From NCBI GenBank assembly GCA_963707895.1, contig CAVPRS010000001.1, positions 176,331 through 240,330 on the forward strand: a stretch of DNA of 64,000 nt. The letters are read 5' to 3'. This document shows, piece by piece, positions 45,314-53,553 of this stretch; position 1 is the stretch's first letter; the number at the start of each line of letters is the position of its first letter. Below the pieces are notes generated by a model. That model was given only the letters and a program-made list of their open reading frames with translations, had not been told where the DNA came from and did not search any database. A program made the position numbers and the translations under genes. Source of the DNA: Fodinibacter sp963707895 (GTDB lineage: Bacteria > Actinomycetota > Actinomycetes > Actinomycetales > Dermatophilaceae).

Positions 45314-47209
45314 TCAGTCGCGGGCCAGGTCGGTGAGGAAGTCCCTGGCGATCGGTGCGGCCACGGTGCCGCCGCTCTTCCCCTCCTCGACGAGCACCGC
45401 GAAGGCAACGCCGCGCTGGTAGCCGGCGAACCACGCGCGCGGCAGCACGTCGGGGTCGCTGCCGTGCTCGGCCGTGCCGGTCTTGCCGCGCACCGGGCCA
45501 CCGGGGGTCCCGCGCAGCGCGGTGCCGGTGCCCGACGCCACGACCGATGCCATCATCGAGCGCAGCTGTCCCACCGCGGCGCCGTCGAGGGCGACCGGCC
45601 GGGGTGCCGACCGCGACGGGTCGACCACGAGCACCGGCGGCACGAAGGTGCCACGCCCGACGCTTCCCGCCATCACCGCGAGCGACACCGGCGAGACCTC
45701 CACCCGGCCCTGGCCGATCGACGCGGCCGCCGTGTCGGTGCCGCCGTTCGTGGCCGGGACGCTGCCGTCGAAGGTGCCCGTGACACCGAGGGTGTCGCCC
45801 CAGCCGGCGCCGATGCCGAGCGCTCCAGCCGCGGTCGTGAGGTCGTTCTCGCCCAGGCCGCCGGACAGCCCGACGAAGGCCGTGTTGCACGAGACGGTGA
45901 AGTCCTGGAAGAAGGTCGGGCTGCCGCTGATCGACTCGCCGGCGAAGTTGGTGAACTTGCGACCGTCGACGGTGACCGATGCCGGGCAGGGCACCGTGGC
46001 CGACGGGCGCGTGATGCCCCGGGTCAGGTAGGCGTAGCTGGTGGCCACCTTGAACGTCGACCCCGGCGGGTAGTGGCCGGTCAGGGCCCGGTCGAAGCCG
46101 GTGGTGGGGCTGTTGGCCACCGCCAGCACCTCCCCGCTGCGCACGTCGACGGCGACGACGGCCCCCGGCACGTCCAGGCCGGCATCGGCGAGCGCCTTCT
46201 CGGCCGCTACCTGCACGCTCGGGTCGAGTGTGGTCTCGACGTCGGCCCCGTCGGTGGGCGCCTTCTCGAACAGGGTTGCACCGTCGTCCCCGCTGGCCGT
46301 CACGCGGATGCCGGGCGCCCCGGCCAGCGTCGCGTCGTACTGGGCCTGCAGGCCGCTGCGGCCCGCCCGGTCACCGGCCTGGTACCGGCCGTCGCTCTCG
46401 TCGACCATCTCGGCCGTGACCTCGCCGTAGGTGCCCAGCAGCGGCTGGGCGAAGGTGCGGGTTCGGGCCAGCGGCTGCTCGGCGGTCGGGGCGATGACGC
46501 CCTTGAGCGCCTCGATCCGGGCCTTGCGCGGCGCCCAGTCGGCGTCCCGGTAGGTGATCACGGGGATCGGCGCCTTCGAGCCGGATGCCGTGGCCTTGGC
46601 CAGCGCCTTCACCAGGGACCCCTTGCTCGCACCGACGACCCTCTCGAGCCCGGCTGCCGACGCGGCCGTCGCGTTGACCGGGTCGAGCTGCACGGCGTGC
46701 ACCGTGCCCAGCGGCATCAGCGCCTTCCCGTCGCGGTCGAGGATGTCGCCGCGCTCGCCGCTCGTGCGTTCCTCCTGGAAGGTCTGGCCGGGCTCCAGGT
46801 CGGGGTGCCACGGGGTGCCGGTCGTCGGCGTCGCGACCGCCCACGTGCCGCCGGTGTCGACGAGGCGGACGGGCACGGCATACGACCACGGCACGTCACC
46901 GGGAAGCGTCCAGCGCACCGAGAGGGTGCTCGTGGCGCTGTCGCCGTCGCGCTCCACGTCGCCCGCGGTGACGGCGACCTTCGCGTCGCCGAGGTCCTTG
47001 ATGGTCGGCGCGAACGACGCCCTCGTCGCGGCATCCTGGAAGGGGACCGCCCCGAGGTCCTTGGCGCTCCAGCCCTTGGCGTAGGCCGTGACGGCGGCTC
47101 GCGCCGCGGCGTCGCGGTCGGCCTCGCGGTGGCGCCACCACACGACGCCGCCGATGCCCAGCGCGAGCACCAGGACGGCGGCGACGACCAGCGCGATGCG
47201 AGACCTCAT
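45314..47209 (-). CDS. class B penicillin-binding protein with MecA-N (NTF2-like) domain
   Basis: A 631-residue transpeptidase that cross-links peptidoglycan. An N-terminal membrane anchor (IALVVAAVLVLALGIGGVVWW) is followed by an NTF2-like MecA_N domain (about residues 30-140), a dimerisation domain, and the transpeptidase domain with SxxK in PPGSTFKVATSY (Ser about residue 386), SxN in TVSCNTAFVGLS and KTG in VRGKTGTAEHG. Same architecture as mycobacterial Rv2864c. The SxN is SCN. It is divergent from the LCP ligase gene, giving two wall-assembly genes sharing a 149-base control region. Confidence 0.9.
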   Translation of the reverse strand: MRSRIALVVAAVLVLALGIGGVVWWRHREADRDAAARAAVTAYAKGWSAKDLGAVPFQDAATRASFAPTIKDLGDAKVAVTAGDVERDGDSATSTLSVRWTLPGDVPWSYAVPVRLVDTGGTWAVATPTTGTPWHPDLEPGQTFQEERTSGERGDILDRDGKALMPLGTVHAVQLDPVNATAASAAGLERVVGASKGSLVKALAKATASGSKAPIPVITYRDADWAPRKARIEALKGVIAPTAEQPLARTRTFAQPLLGTYGEVTAEMVDESDGRYQAGDRAGRSGLQAQYDATLAGAPGIRVTASGDDGATLFEKAPTDGADVETTLDPSVQVAAEKALADAGLDVPGAVVAVDVRSGEVLAVANSPTTGFDRALTGHYPPGSTFKVATSYAYLTRGITRPSATVPCPASVTVDGRKFTNFAGESISGSPTFFQDFTVSCNTAFVGLSGGLGENDLTTAAGALGIGAGWGDTLGVTGTFDGSVPATNGGTDTAAASIGQGRVEVSPVSLAVMAGSVGRGTFVPPVLVVDPSRSAPRPVALDGAAVGQLRSMMASVVASGTGTALRGTPGGPVRGKTGTAEHGSDPDVLPRAWFAGYQRGVAFAVLVEEGKSGGTVAAPIARDFLTDLARD

Positions 47210-47358
47210 GGGGGGTAGTCAACTACGCGAACCTGCTCCCAGCGTTCTCGCAGGGGGCGGTCCTAGACTCGACGCGTCGTGCGCCCTTCGGCGCGCGGAC
47301 CTGCCGGGTCGCCGCACTCCTGCGACGAGGCAGGCATCGGACCCGTCGAGGAGCTGCG

Positions 47359-48807
47359 TTGTCCGAGGCCACCCGTCGCGAGCGCGCCGACAGCGAGGCG
47401 CGCACCGCCAGGCGCACCCGCCGCCGGCGGGTCATCGCCGCGGTCGGCGTCCTCGTGCTCGTGGTGGTGCTCGGCCTCGGGTTCGCGTGGTGGCGGCTCG
47501 AGGGCAACATCTCGCGGATCGACGTGAGCGGCGACCTCGGTACCCGGCCCACCGCCGCGGCCGGCCCGCTCAACATCCTGCTCGTCGGGTCCGACAAGCG
47601 CGAGGACGAGGGCGTGCCCGGGGCCTCGCTCAGCTCGGGCGCCCGGTCGGACACGACCCTCATCGCGCACGTGTCGGCCGACCGCGAGCACGTGACCGTC
47701 GTGTCGGTGCCTCGCGACTCGATGGTGCCGGCCCCGCCGAACTGCAAGAACTCCACCCCCAAGGACGAGTGGGTGGTGCAGCAGTGGAACGCGATGTTCA
47801 GCATCGGCGGTCCCGCGTGCCTCATCACGACCATCGAGGGCAACACGGGGCTGCGGATGGACCACTTCGCCGTCGTCGACTTCAACGGCTTCCGCGACAT
47901 GGTCGACGCGCTGGGCGGAGTGCCGATCTGCGCGCCCGAGGCGATCGACGACCCGAAGGCCAAGCTGAAGCTGTCGGCCGGGCGGCACGTGCTCGACGGC
48001 GCCCAGGCACTGGGTTACGTGCGGGCCCGCAAGACCCTCGGTGACGGCTCCGACCTCGGGCGGATCGAGCGCCAGCAGGCGTTCCTGTCGTCGGTGGTGC
48101 AGGAGGCCACCCGCACCTCCCTGCTGCTGCGCCCCGACAAGCTGTTCGGCTTCCTCGATGCCGCGACCAGCTCGCTGACCACCGACGAGGACTTCGACCT
48201 CGGCACGATGAAGGACCTCGCCTCGAGCGTGGCCCACATCGGGATGTCGAACGTGCAGTTCATCACCGTGCCCGTGCAGGAGTACCCGGCCGACCCCAAC
48301 CGGGTCGAGTGGGCACCGAGCGCCGACGTGCTCTGGCAGACCCTGCGCGACGACGGCGTGGTGGGGGCGAAGCCGTCGGCCACCCCGTCGGCCTCGACCG
48401 AGCCGCTCACCGTGAGCCCGACGGAGGTCGCGGTCGAGGTCGTCAACGCCACCGGCGTCCAGGGGCTCGCCGCGGAGGTGGCCGCGGCGCTTGAGGTGCA
48501 GGGCTTCCCGCACGTGACGACGGGCAGCACCGGTGAACGGCCGAACGGTGTGGTCGTGGAGTACGGGGCAGGTGGCAAGGAGGCCGCGCGCACCGCGGCG
48601 GCGGCGTTCAAGGGTGCGACCCTGCGCGAGGACGCGTCGGTGACGAGCGGCGTGCGCGTGGTGCTCGGCGCGGGGGCGCCCGCTGTGCAAGAGATACCGA
48701 ACCGCACCGGCTCCTCACCGGTGCCGACGCCGTCGGTGAGCGCGCCGTCGCCGTCGCCGACCCCCACGATCACGACCCGCAAGGCCGACCAGGACATCTG
48801 CTCCTGA
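47359..48807 (+). CDS. LytR-CpsA-Psr (LCP) family ligase with LytR_C domain
   Basis: A 482-residue membrane-anchored phosphotransferase that links wall glycopolymers to peptidoglycan. A basic N-terminus and one helix (VIAAVGVLVLVVVLGLGFAWW) precede the LCP domain: NILLVGSDKRED, GARSDTTLIAHV, VVSVPRDSMV (the catalytic Arg/Asp set), FAVVDFNGFRDMVDALGG, GAQALGYVRAR. A LytR_C domain follows (VAVEVVNATGVQGLAAEV), then a Pro/Ser tail. The TTG start with gaggag 7 bases upstream is the only one that includes the basic N-terminus. A TAGACT box lies at 47264-47269. Confidence 0.9.
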   Translation: MSEATRRERADSEARTARRTRRRRVIAAVGVLVLVVVLGLGFAWWRLEGNISRIDVSGDLGTRPTAAAGPLNILLVGSDKREDEGVPGASLSSGARSDTTLIAHVSADREHVTVVSVPRDSMVPAPPNCKNSTPKDEWVVQQWNAMFSIGGPACLITTIEGNTGLRMDHFAVVDFNGFRDMVDALGGVPICAPEAIDDPKAKLKLSAGRHVLDGAQALGYVRARKTLGDGSDLGRIERQQAFLSSVVQEATRTSLLLRPDKLFGFLDAATSSLTTDEDFDLGTMKDLASSVAHIGMSNVQFITVPVQEYPADPNRVEWAPSADVLWQTLRDDGVVGAKPSATPSASTEPLTVSPTEVAVEVVNATGVQGLAAEVAAALEVQGFPHVTTGSTGERPNGVVVEYGAGGKEAARTAAAAFKGATLREDASVTSGVRVVLGAGAPAVQEIPNRTGSSPVPTPSVSAPSPSPTPTITTRKADQDICS

Positions 48808-48870
48808 CGAGCGCCGGGGGTGACCTGCTTTTGTGCCCCGGGTCCGGGGACGGTTACCCTTTGCGACGTT

Positions 48871-48960
48871 GGAGGCGTCGCCTAGTCCGGTCTATGGCGC
48901 CGCACTGCTAATGCGGTTTGGGTCTCAAGCCCATCGAGGGTTCAAATCCCTCCGCCTCCG
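48871..48960 (+). tRNA. tRNA-Ser (anticodon GCT)
   Basis: Acceptor GGAGGCG/CGCCTCC, anticodon stem CCGCA/TGCGG with loop CTGCTAA, long variable arm, T loop TTCAAAT. A TACCCT box at 48855-48860 is ten bases upstream. Confidence 0.95.
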
Positions 48961-48967
48961 CCGACCG

Positions 48968-48993
48968 AAACGCCCCGCGTCAGCGGGGCGTTT
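48968..48993 (+). terminator. tRNA-Ser terminator
   Basis: 11-bp stem aaacgccccgc / gcggggcgttt with a tetraloop and following T run: a textbook intrinsic terminator. Confidence 0.9.
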
Positions 48994-49076
48994 TGGGTTG
49001 GCGAGGACGCGCTCGTTCGAGACGACCGTCGGTGGCCGTCGTGCGGCGTCCGCACCCCCTTTGCGAGGATGGGCGC

Positions 49077-49571
49077 GTGCCCCCCACGATCCGCCGCGCC
49101 CGTCCCGACGAGCTGGATGCCGTCGGCCGCCTCACCGTCGACGCGTACGTCGGCGCCGGGGTCATCCCCGCCGACGCGCCCTACCTGGCGTTCCTGGGCG
49201 ACGCGGGACACCGGGACGCGCACGCCGAGCTGTGGGTGGCCGTCGACGAGCGGGGTGTCGTCGGCACGGTGACCTTCGTCGAACCGGGCTCCGCACTGGG
49301 CGAGATCGCGCGCGAGGGCGAGGCCGAGATCCGCAGCCTCGCCGTCGACCCGGCGACGACCGGCGAGGGTATCGGCGAGGTGCTCACCCGGCACACGCTC
49401 GACCTGGCCAGGGAGCGCGGCCTGGACCGGATGGTGCTCTCGTCGGCGGTGACCATGCACGCCGCCCATCGGCTCTACGAGCGGCTGGGCTTCACCCGGC
49501 TGCCCGAGCGGGACTGGTCACCGGTGCCCGGCGTCCAGCTCGTCGCCTACTCCCTCCCCCTGCGCGACTGA
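49077..49571 (+). CDS. GNAT family N-acetyltransferase
   Basis: A 164-residue acetyltransferase. It begins PTIRRARPDELDAVGRLTV; the beta-4/beta-5 wedge and acetyl-CoA loop are in AEIRSLAVDPATTGEGIGEVL (R/Q-x2-G-x-G/A region as TGEGIG, about residues 85-105), and LYERLGFTRLPERDW is the common C-terminal motif. The acceptor substrate is unknown. The GTG is six bases downstream of GAGGAT, which may be a -10 box for a leaderless mRNA. Its stop codon is the first part of a long hairpin. Confidence 0.85.
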   Translation: MPPTIRRARPDELDAVGRLTVDAYVGAGVIPADAPYLAFLGDAGHRDAHAELWVAVDERGVVGTVTFVEPGSALGEIAREGEAEIRSLAVDPATTGEGIGEVLTRHTLDLARERGLDRMVLSSAVTMHAAHRLYERLGFTRLPERDWSPVPGVQLVAYSLPLRD

Positions 49572-49631
49572 TTGCGAAATACCCACGCCCCGAGACCCGA
49601 AATCGGCCCTGTGAGGTGGGTATTTCGCAAT
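49571..49631. terminator. 16-bp perfect inverted repeat between convergent genes
   Basis: The arms attgcgaaatacccac (49571-49586) and gtgggtatttcgcaat (49616-49631) are exact, with a 29-base loop. AT-rich for this genome. It overlaps the acetyltransferase stop and lies 32 bases from the histidine-kinase stop; bidirectional terminator likely. Confidence 0.75.
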
Positions 49632-49662
49632 AAGTCGGGACGAGGGCAGCCGGGACTGAAGG

Positions 49663-51178
49663 TCAGGTGGCCGGGAGGAGCACCGAGAAGGTGGTCGACC
49701 CGGGCCGGCTCGACACCTCGACCCGACCACCGTGCGCCTGGCCGACGGCTGCGACGATGCTCAGCCCGAGGCCGGTCGACCCGTTGGCCCGCACCCGGGC
49801 GTCGTCGCCACGGGTGAACCGCTCGAAGATCCTCGGCTGCAGCGACTCGGGAACCCCCGGCCCGTCATCCGTCACCGACACCCGCACGAGCCGGCCCTCG
49901 GGATGCACCCGGGTGACCACCCGCGTGCCGGCGGGGGTGTGGGTGCGGGCGTTGGCGAGCAGGTTGGCCAGGATCTGGTGCAGTCGCGCCTGGTCGCCGG
50001 GCACCTCGACGGGGTCCTCGGGCAGGTCGAGCTCCCAGGCGTGGTCGGGTGCGGCCGCGTGCGCGTCGCTGACGGCGTTGACCGCGAGCAGCGACAGGTC
50101 GACGGGCTCGCGCTCGAGGGGCCGCCCGGAGTCGAGCCGGGCGAGCAGCAGCAGGTCCTCGACCAGCTCCTGCATCCGCAGGGCCTCCGACTCCACCCGG
50201 CTGATGGCGTGGGTGACGGTGGGGGGCACCGGTTCGGTCTCGCGGCGGGTCAGCTCGGCGTAGCCGCGGATCGACGCCAGCGGCGTGCGCAGCTCGTGGC
50301 TCGCGTCGGCGACGAACTGGCGCACCTGCGTCTCGCTCTCCTGGCGGGCGTGCAGCGCCGACTCGACGTTGTCGAGCATGGTGTTGATCGCGAGGCCGAC
50401 CTGGCCGACCTCGGTGTGCCCGTCGGCATCCGCCTCGGGCACCCGCTCGGCGAGGGCCACCTGGCCCGTGTCGAGCTTCATGCTCGAGACGCGGCGGGCC
50501 GTGGCAGCCACCCGGTCGAGCGGCGCGAGGCTGCGGCGGATCATCACGGTGCCGCCGACCCCCACGAGCACCAGCCCGATGGCGGTGCCCCCGACCACGA
50601 CGCCGAGCACCTGCGCCTGCAGCTGGTCGACCGGCTCGGTCGAGACCCCGACGACCAGCCGGGTGCCGTCCGCGAGGAAGTGGGTCGAGATGAGGTAGTT
50701 GCCGACGTCGCCGCCCACCTGCACGCGGGTCGGTTCCGCGCTGATGGCGGCCTCGCTGACCTCGTGCACCTGCGCGCTGTCGAGGATGTCGTTGGCCGCC
50801 GAGTCGTTCACGACGGCGTTGAGCTCGACGCCGCCGCTGGTCGCCACCGAGCCGTCGGGCGAGAGCACGAGGAAGAGCGTGTCGCCCCCGCCGGGTGCGC
50901 TGACCGAGCCGCGCCCGGGGCGGCGCCACGCGGCCGTCACCGTCGGCGTCGTACCCACCGCGTCCGAGGTCACCGACCCGGGTGCTCGCTCCCTCGAGGT
51001 CCTTCGTCAGCTGGTCGGTGAGGTAGCGCTGCGTCACCAGCACGGTGAGGGCGCTCGTCGCGAACATGACCACGGTGAACAGGGCGAGCACGGAGGTGAG
51101 CAGCTTGGTGCGCAGGGTCCAGTGGGAGGGAGGGGACGGCATCCGGATGAGGGAGTCGGCGCCCTGGCTGGCGGCCAT
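49663..51178 (-). CDS. two-component sensor histidine kinase, one frameshift
   Basis: About 504 residues. A first helix (LLTSVLALFTVVMFATSALTV) precedes an extracytoplasmic sensor of about 120 residues. A second helix (VLGVVVGGTAIGLVLVGVGG), HAMP (RRSLAPLDRVAATARRVSSM), HisKA with the phospho-acceptor His in DASHELRTPLASIRGY, and an HATPase domain (NLLANARTHTP, VTDDGPGVP, GSTGLGLSIVAAV) follow. The frame breaks between about 50900 and 50975, inside the sensor domain; the span is one base more than a multiple of three, so an inserted base is likely. The start overlaps the stop of the response-regulator gene (TGATG). MprB/TcrY-type by layout; the signal is unknown. Confidence 0.85.
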
Positions 51179-51915
51179 CAGTCGGCAGGCTTGAGGACGT
51201 AGCCGACGCCACGCATGGTGTGGATCATCGGGGCCTTGCCGGCGTCGATCTTCTTGCGCAGGTAGGAGATGTAGAGCTCGACGACGTTGGCCTGGCCGCC
51301 GAAGTCGTAGTTCCACACCCGGTCGAGGATCTGCGCCTTGCTCAGCACGCGCTTCGGGTTGCGCATGAGGTAGCGCAGCAGCTCGAACTCGGTCGCGGTC
51401 AGGTGCACCTCGTCACCGGCTCGGGTGACCTCGTGGCTGTCCTCGTCCATCGTGAGGTCACCCACGACGAGCAGCGAGCTGCCCTCGTCGGCCATGACGG
51501 TGGTGCGCCGCATCAGGGCGCGCAGCCGCGCGACGACCTCCTCGAGGCTGAACGGCTTGGTGACGTAGTCGTCGCCGCCGGCGGTGAGCCCGGCGACGCG
51601 GTCCTCGACGGCATCCTTGGCGGTCAGGAAGAGCACCGGCACGTTGGGGTCCTCCCCGCGCATCCGGCGCAGCACCTCGAGCCCGTCGAAGTCGGGGAGC
51701 ATCATGTCGAGCACGACGGCATCCGGGCCGAAGTCCTTGGCGGAGCGCACGGCGGCCAGGCCGCTGGCGGCGGTGCGCACCTCCCAGCCCTCGTAGCGCA
51801 GGGCCATCGAGATCAGCTCGGTGAGGTTGGGCTCGTCATCGACCACCAGCACCCGCACCGGGCTGCCGTCTGGTCGCTGCAGGGCTGGGGCGCTCACCGG
51901 GCGGGCCGTCGTCAT
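51178..51915 (-). CDS. OmpR-family response regulator
   Basis: A 245-residue regulator. The receiver domain (about residues 20-135) has acidic pocket VVDDEPN, phospho-Asp in AVVLDMMLPDFDGLEVL, and Lys in DYVTKPFSLEE. The winged helix (about 150-245) has HLTATEFELLRYLMRNPKRVLSK and NVVELYISYLRKKID. It is translated just before its kinase (TGATG overlap). Divergent from the secreted/membrane protein gene at 52081, which could be a target. Confidence 0.92.
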   Translation of the reverse strand: MTTARPVSAPALQRPDGSPVRVLVVDDEPNLTELISMALRYEGWEVRTAASGLAAVRSAKDFGPDAVVLDMMLPDFDGLEVLRRMRGEDPNVPVLFLTAKDAVEDRVAGLTAGGDDYVTKPFSLEEVVARLRALMRRTTVMADEGSSLLVVGDLTMDEDSHEVTRAGDEVHLTATEFELLRYLMRNPKRVLSKAQILDRVWNYDFGGQANVVELYISYLRKKIDAGKAPMIHTMRGVGYVLKPAD

Positions 51916-52080
51916 GGAGCCATCGTGCTGGCAGGCACTGAGCCGCGTCCATGTGTTCGCTGTGCGGTTCCTGTGAACCGTTGCACCCGACTGCCAGCGG
52001 GCCGACGGCCCCGGCACAGCCCGGCCACAGGCGCCGGCCGGACCGTGGTCGCAGATCATCCGCAGACCCAGGAGGGACCC

Positions 52081-52602
52081 ATGCCCCACAACCCCGACCC
52101 CGACCTCACCCGACCCGTCCCCACGGACGCCACGGTTGCGACACCGCCAGTGACGCCGGATGCCGCGCCACCGGCAGCGGCCGCCCCGGTCGCCGCCAGC
52201 GGAGCCGCCCCGGTCCAGGTTGCCAAGAAGTCGTGGCGATCGCGGGTCACCCACGGCCGGGGCCTCGTGGTCGGCGCCCTCGTCGTCGGGCTCGGCCTCG
52301 GTGCGGTGGGCGGCTCGGCCGGCACCTGGGCGGCCACCCGCGACAACAGCACCGCCACCACGGCCGACGGCACGAACCGGTTCGACCGCGACGGAGACGG
52401 CCGCTTCGGCCCGCCCGGTGGCCGCGGCGGGATGCCGCCGGGCGGTGGTCAGGCGCCGAACGGCACCCAGCAGGATGGCGGCCTCTCCGGCGGCGGCGCG
52501 GGCACCGACGGCTCCACCGGCCAGCTCCCCGGGGGCGGCACCGGAAGCGACGGCTCGACGAGTGGGTCGACCGACGCGAACGGCGCCGCGCAGGCGACCT
52601 GA
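52081..52602 (+). CDS. single-pass membrane protein with EF-hand-like Asp loop
   Basis: A 173-residue protein without recognised family. A Pro/Ala-rich cytoplasmic part (about 1-50) and a basic KKSWRSR precede one helix (GLVVGALVVGLGLGAVGGSAG). Outside, there is FDRDGDGRFG, which fits the D-x-D-x-D-G calcium loop of EF-hand/dockerin type, then a Gly/Pro/Ser-rich tail (PPGGGQAPNG, GGGTGSDGS). A strong ribosome-binding site (aggaggg) precedes the ATG. The gene is divergent from the two-component operon, so a role as its accessory sensor or target is plausible but unproven. Confidence 0.6.
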   Translation: MPHNPDPDLTRPVPTDATVATPPVTPDAAPPAAAAPVAASGAAPVQVAKKSWRSRVTHGRGLVVGALVVGLGLGAVGGSAGTWAATRDNSTATTADGTNRFDRDGDGRFGPPGGRGGMPPGGGQAPNGTQQDGGLSGGGAGTDGSTGQLPGGGTGSDGSTSGSTDANGAAQAT

Positions 52603-52668
52603 GCCGTCCGGATCCAGGCTGGGATCGAGCGCCCATCCGACAGGGTTGTCAGGCGGGATGGGCGCGCC

Positions 52669-52683
52669 CATACTCGCCGGATG
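52669..52683 (+). promoter_or_regulatory. -10 box placed for a leaderless methyltransferase transcript
   Basis: CATACT, six bases (cgccgg), then ATG. Third instance of the same layout. Confidence 0.6.
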
Positions 52684-53526
52684 ACCGACGGATCGGGTCA
52701 GACGGTGACGCCGGGTGGCTTCCGCCACTCCGAGATCGGTGTGGGTGGTGACGCCCAGACCGAGCGGCTGACCATGCTGCTCGACGTCCAGGCGGCGCAG
52801 CCGAGCGTGATTCGGTTGCGGGACTGGGCTTTCGAGCGACTCACCATCGCGCCTGGTGAGGTGGCGCTCGATGTGGGAGCGGGGACCGGGGCCAACACGG
52901 TGCGCCTCGCGGCGAGCGTTGGAGCGAGCGGCTCGGCCACCGGCGTCGAACCCAACCCGGGCCTGCGGATGGTCGCCGCTCGTCGCGCGGATGCCGTGGG
53001 CTCGGCCGCCGCGTTCGTCGACGGGTCGGCCGACGCACTGCCCGTCGACGACGCCTCGGTCGACGTGGTCGTCTGCGAGCGGGTCCTGCAGCACGTCGAA
53101 GACGCGGATGCCGCGGTCCGCGAGTTCGCGCGTGTCCTGCGACCGGGTGGCCGAGTGGCGCTCCTCGACTCCGACTGGGCGACCGCCATCATGCACCCCG
53201 CGGACCCGCGCGTGCTCGAGCGCTACCACGCCTTCTCGCTGACCCAGTGGCCCAACCCGTTCTCCGGGCGGCTGCTGCGCGGTCAGCTCCAGGCGGCCGG
53301 GCTGGTGGTCGACCCGGACATCGGGTCGAGCGCCCTCGTGCTGCCCGACGACGCCCTGCGCGACGGCGGGATGCTCGCCGCCGGCACACCCGCAGCCGTG
53401 GAGGCGGGTGCGATCACCGAGGCCGAGCGGGAGGCACTCGTCACCGGGATGGTGGCCGCCGCTGCACGTGGCGAGGCCTTCGTGTCGGTGACCATGTTCG
53501 CCGTCGTCGGGCGGCGTCCGCGCTGA
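52681..53526 (+). CDS. class I SAM-dependent methyltransferase (UbiE-like)
   Basis: A 281-residue enzyme of the Methyltransf_11 group. Motif I is VALDVGAGTGANTVRLA (about residues 61-77), motif II GVEPNPGLRMVAAR, motif III ADALPVDDASVDVVVCERVLQHVED and motif IV VLRPGGRVALLDSDW. The C-terminal region (QLQAAGLVVD) is variable. The substrate is unknown. It starts directly on a CATACT box and ends 27 bases before the convergent pckG. Confidence 0.85.
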   Translation: MTDGSGQTVTPGGFRHSEIGVGGDAQTERLTMLLDVQAAQPSVIRLRDWAFERLTIAPGEVALDVGAGTGANTVRLAASVGASGSATGVEPNPGLRMVAARRADAVGSAAAFVDGSADALPVDDASVDVVVCERVLQHVEDADAAVREFARVLRPGGRVALLDSDWATAIMHPADPRVLERYHAFSLTQWPNPFSGRLLRGQLQAAGLVVDPDIGSSALVLPDDALRDGGMLAAGTPAAVEAGAITEAEREALVTGMVAAAARGEAFVSVTMFAVVGRRPR

Positions 53527-53534
53527 GCCGGTCG

Positions 53535-53549
53535 CCGCCCGACGGGCGG
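53535..53549. terminator. small hairpin between convergent genes
   Basis: ccgccc-gac-gggcgg fills the 27-base gap between the methyltransferase and pckG stops. Confidence 0.5.
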
Positions 53550-53553
53550 ACGG

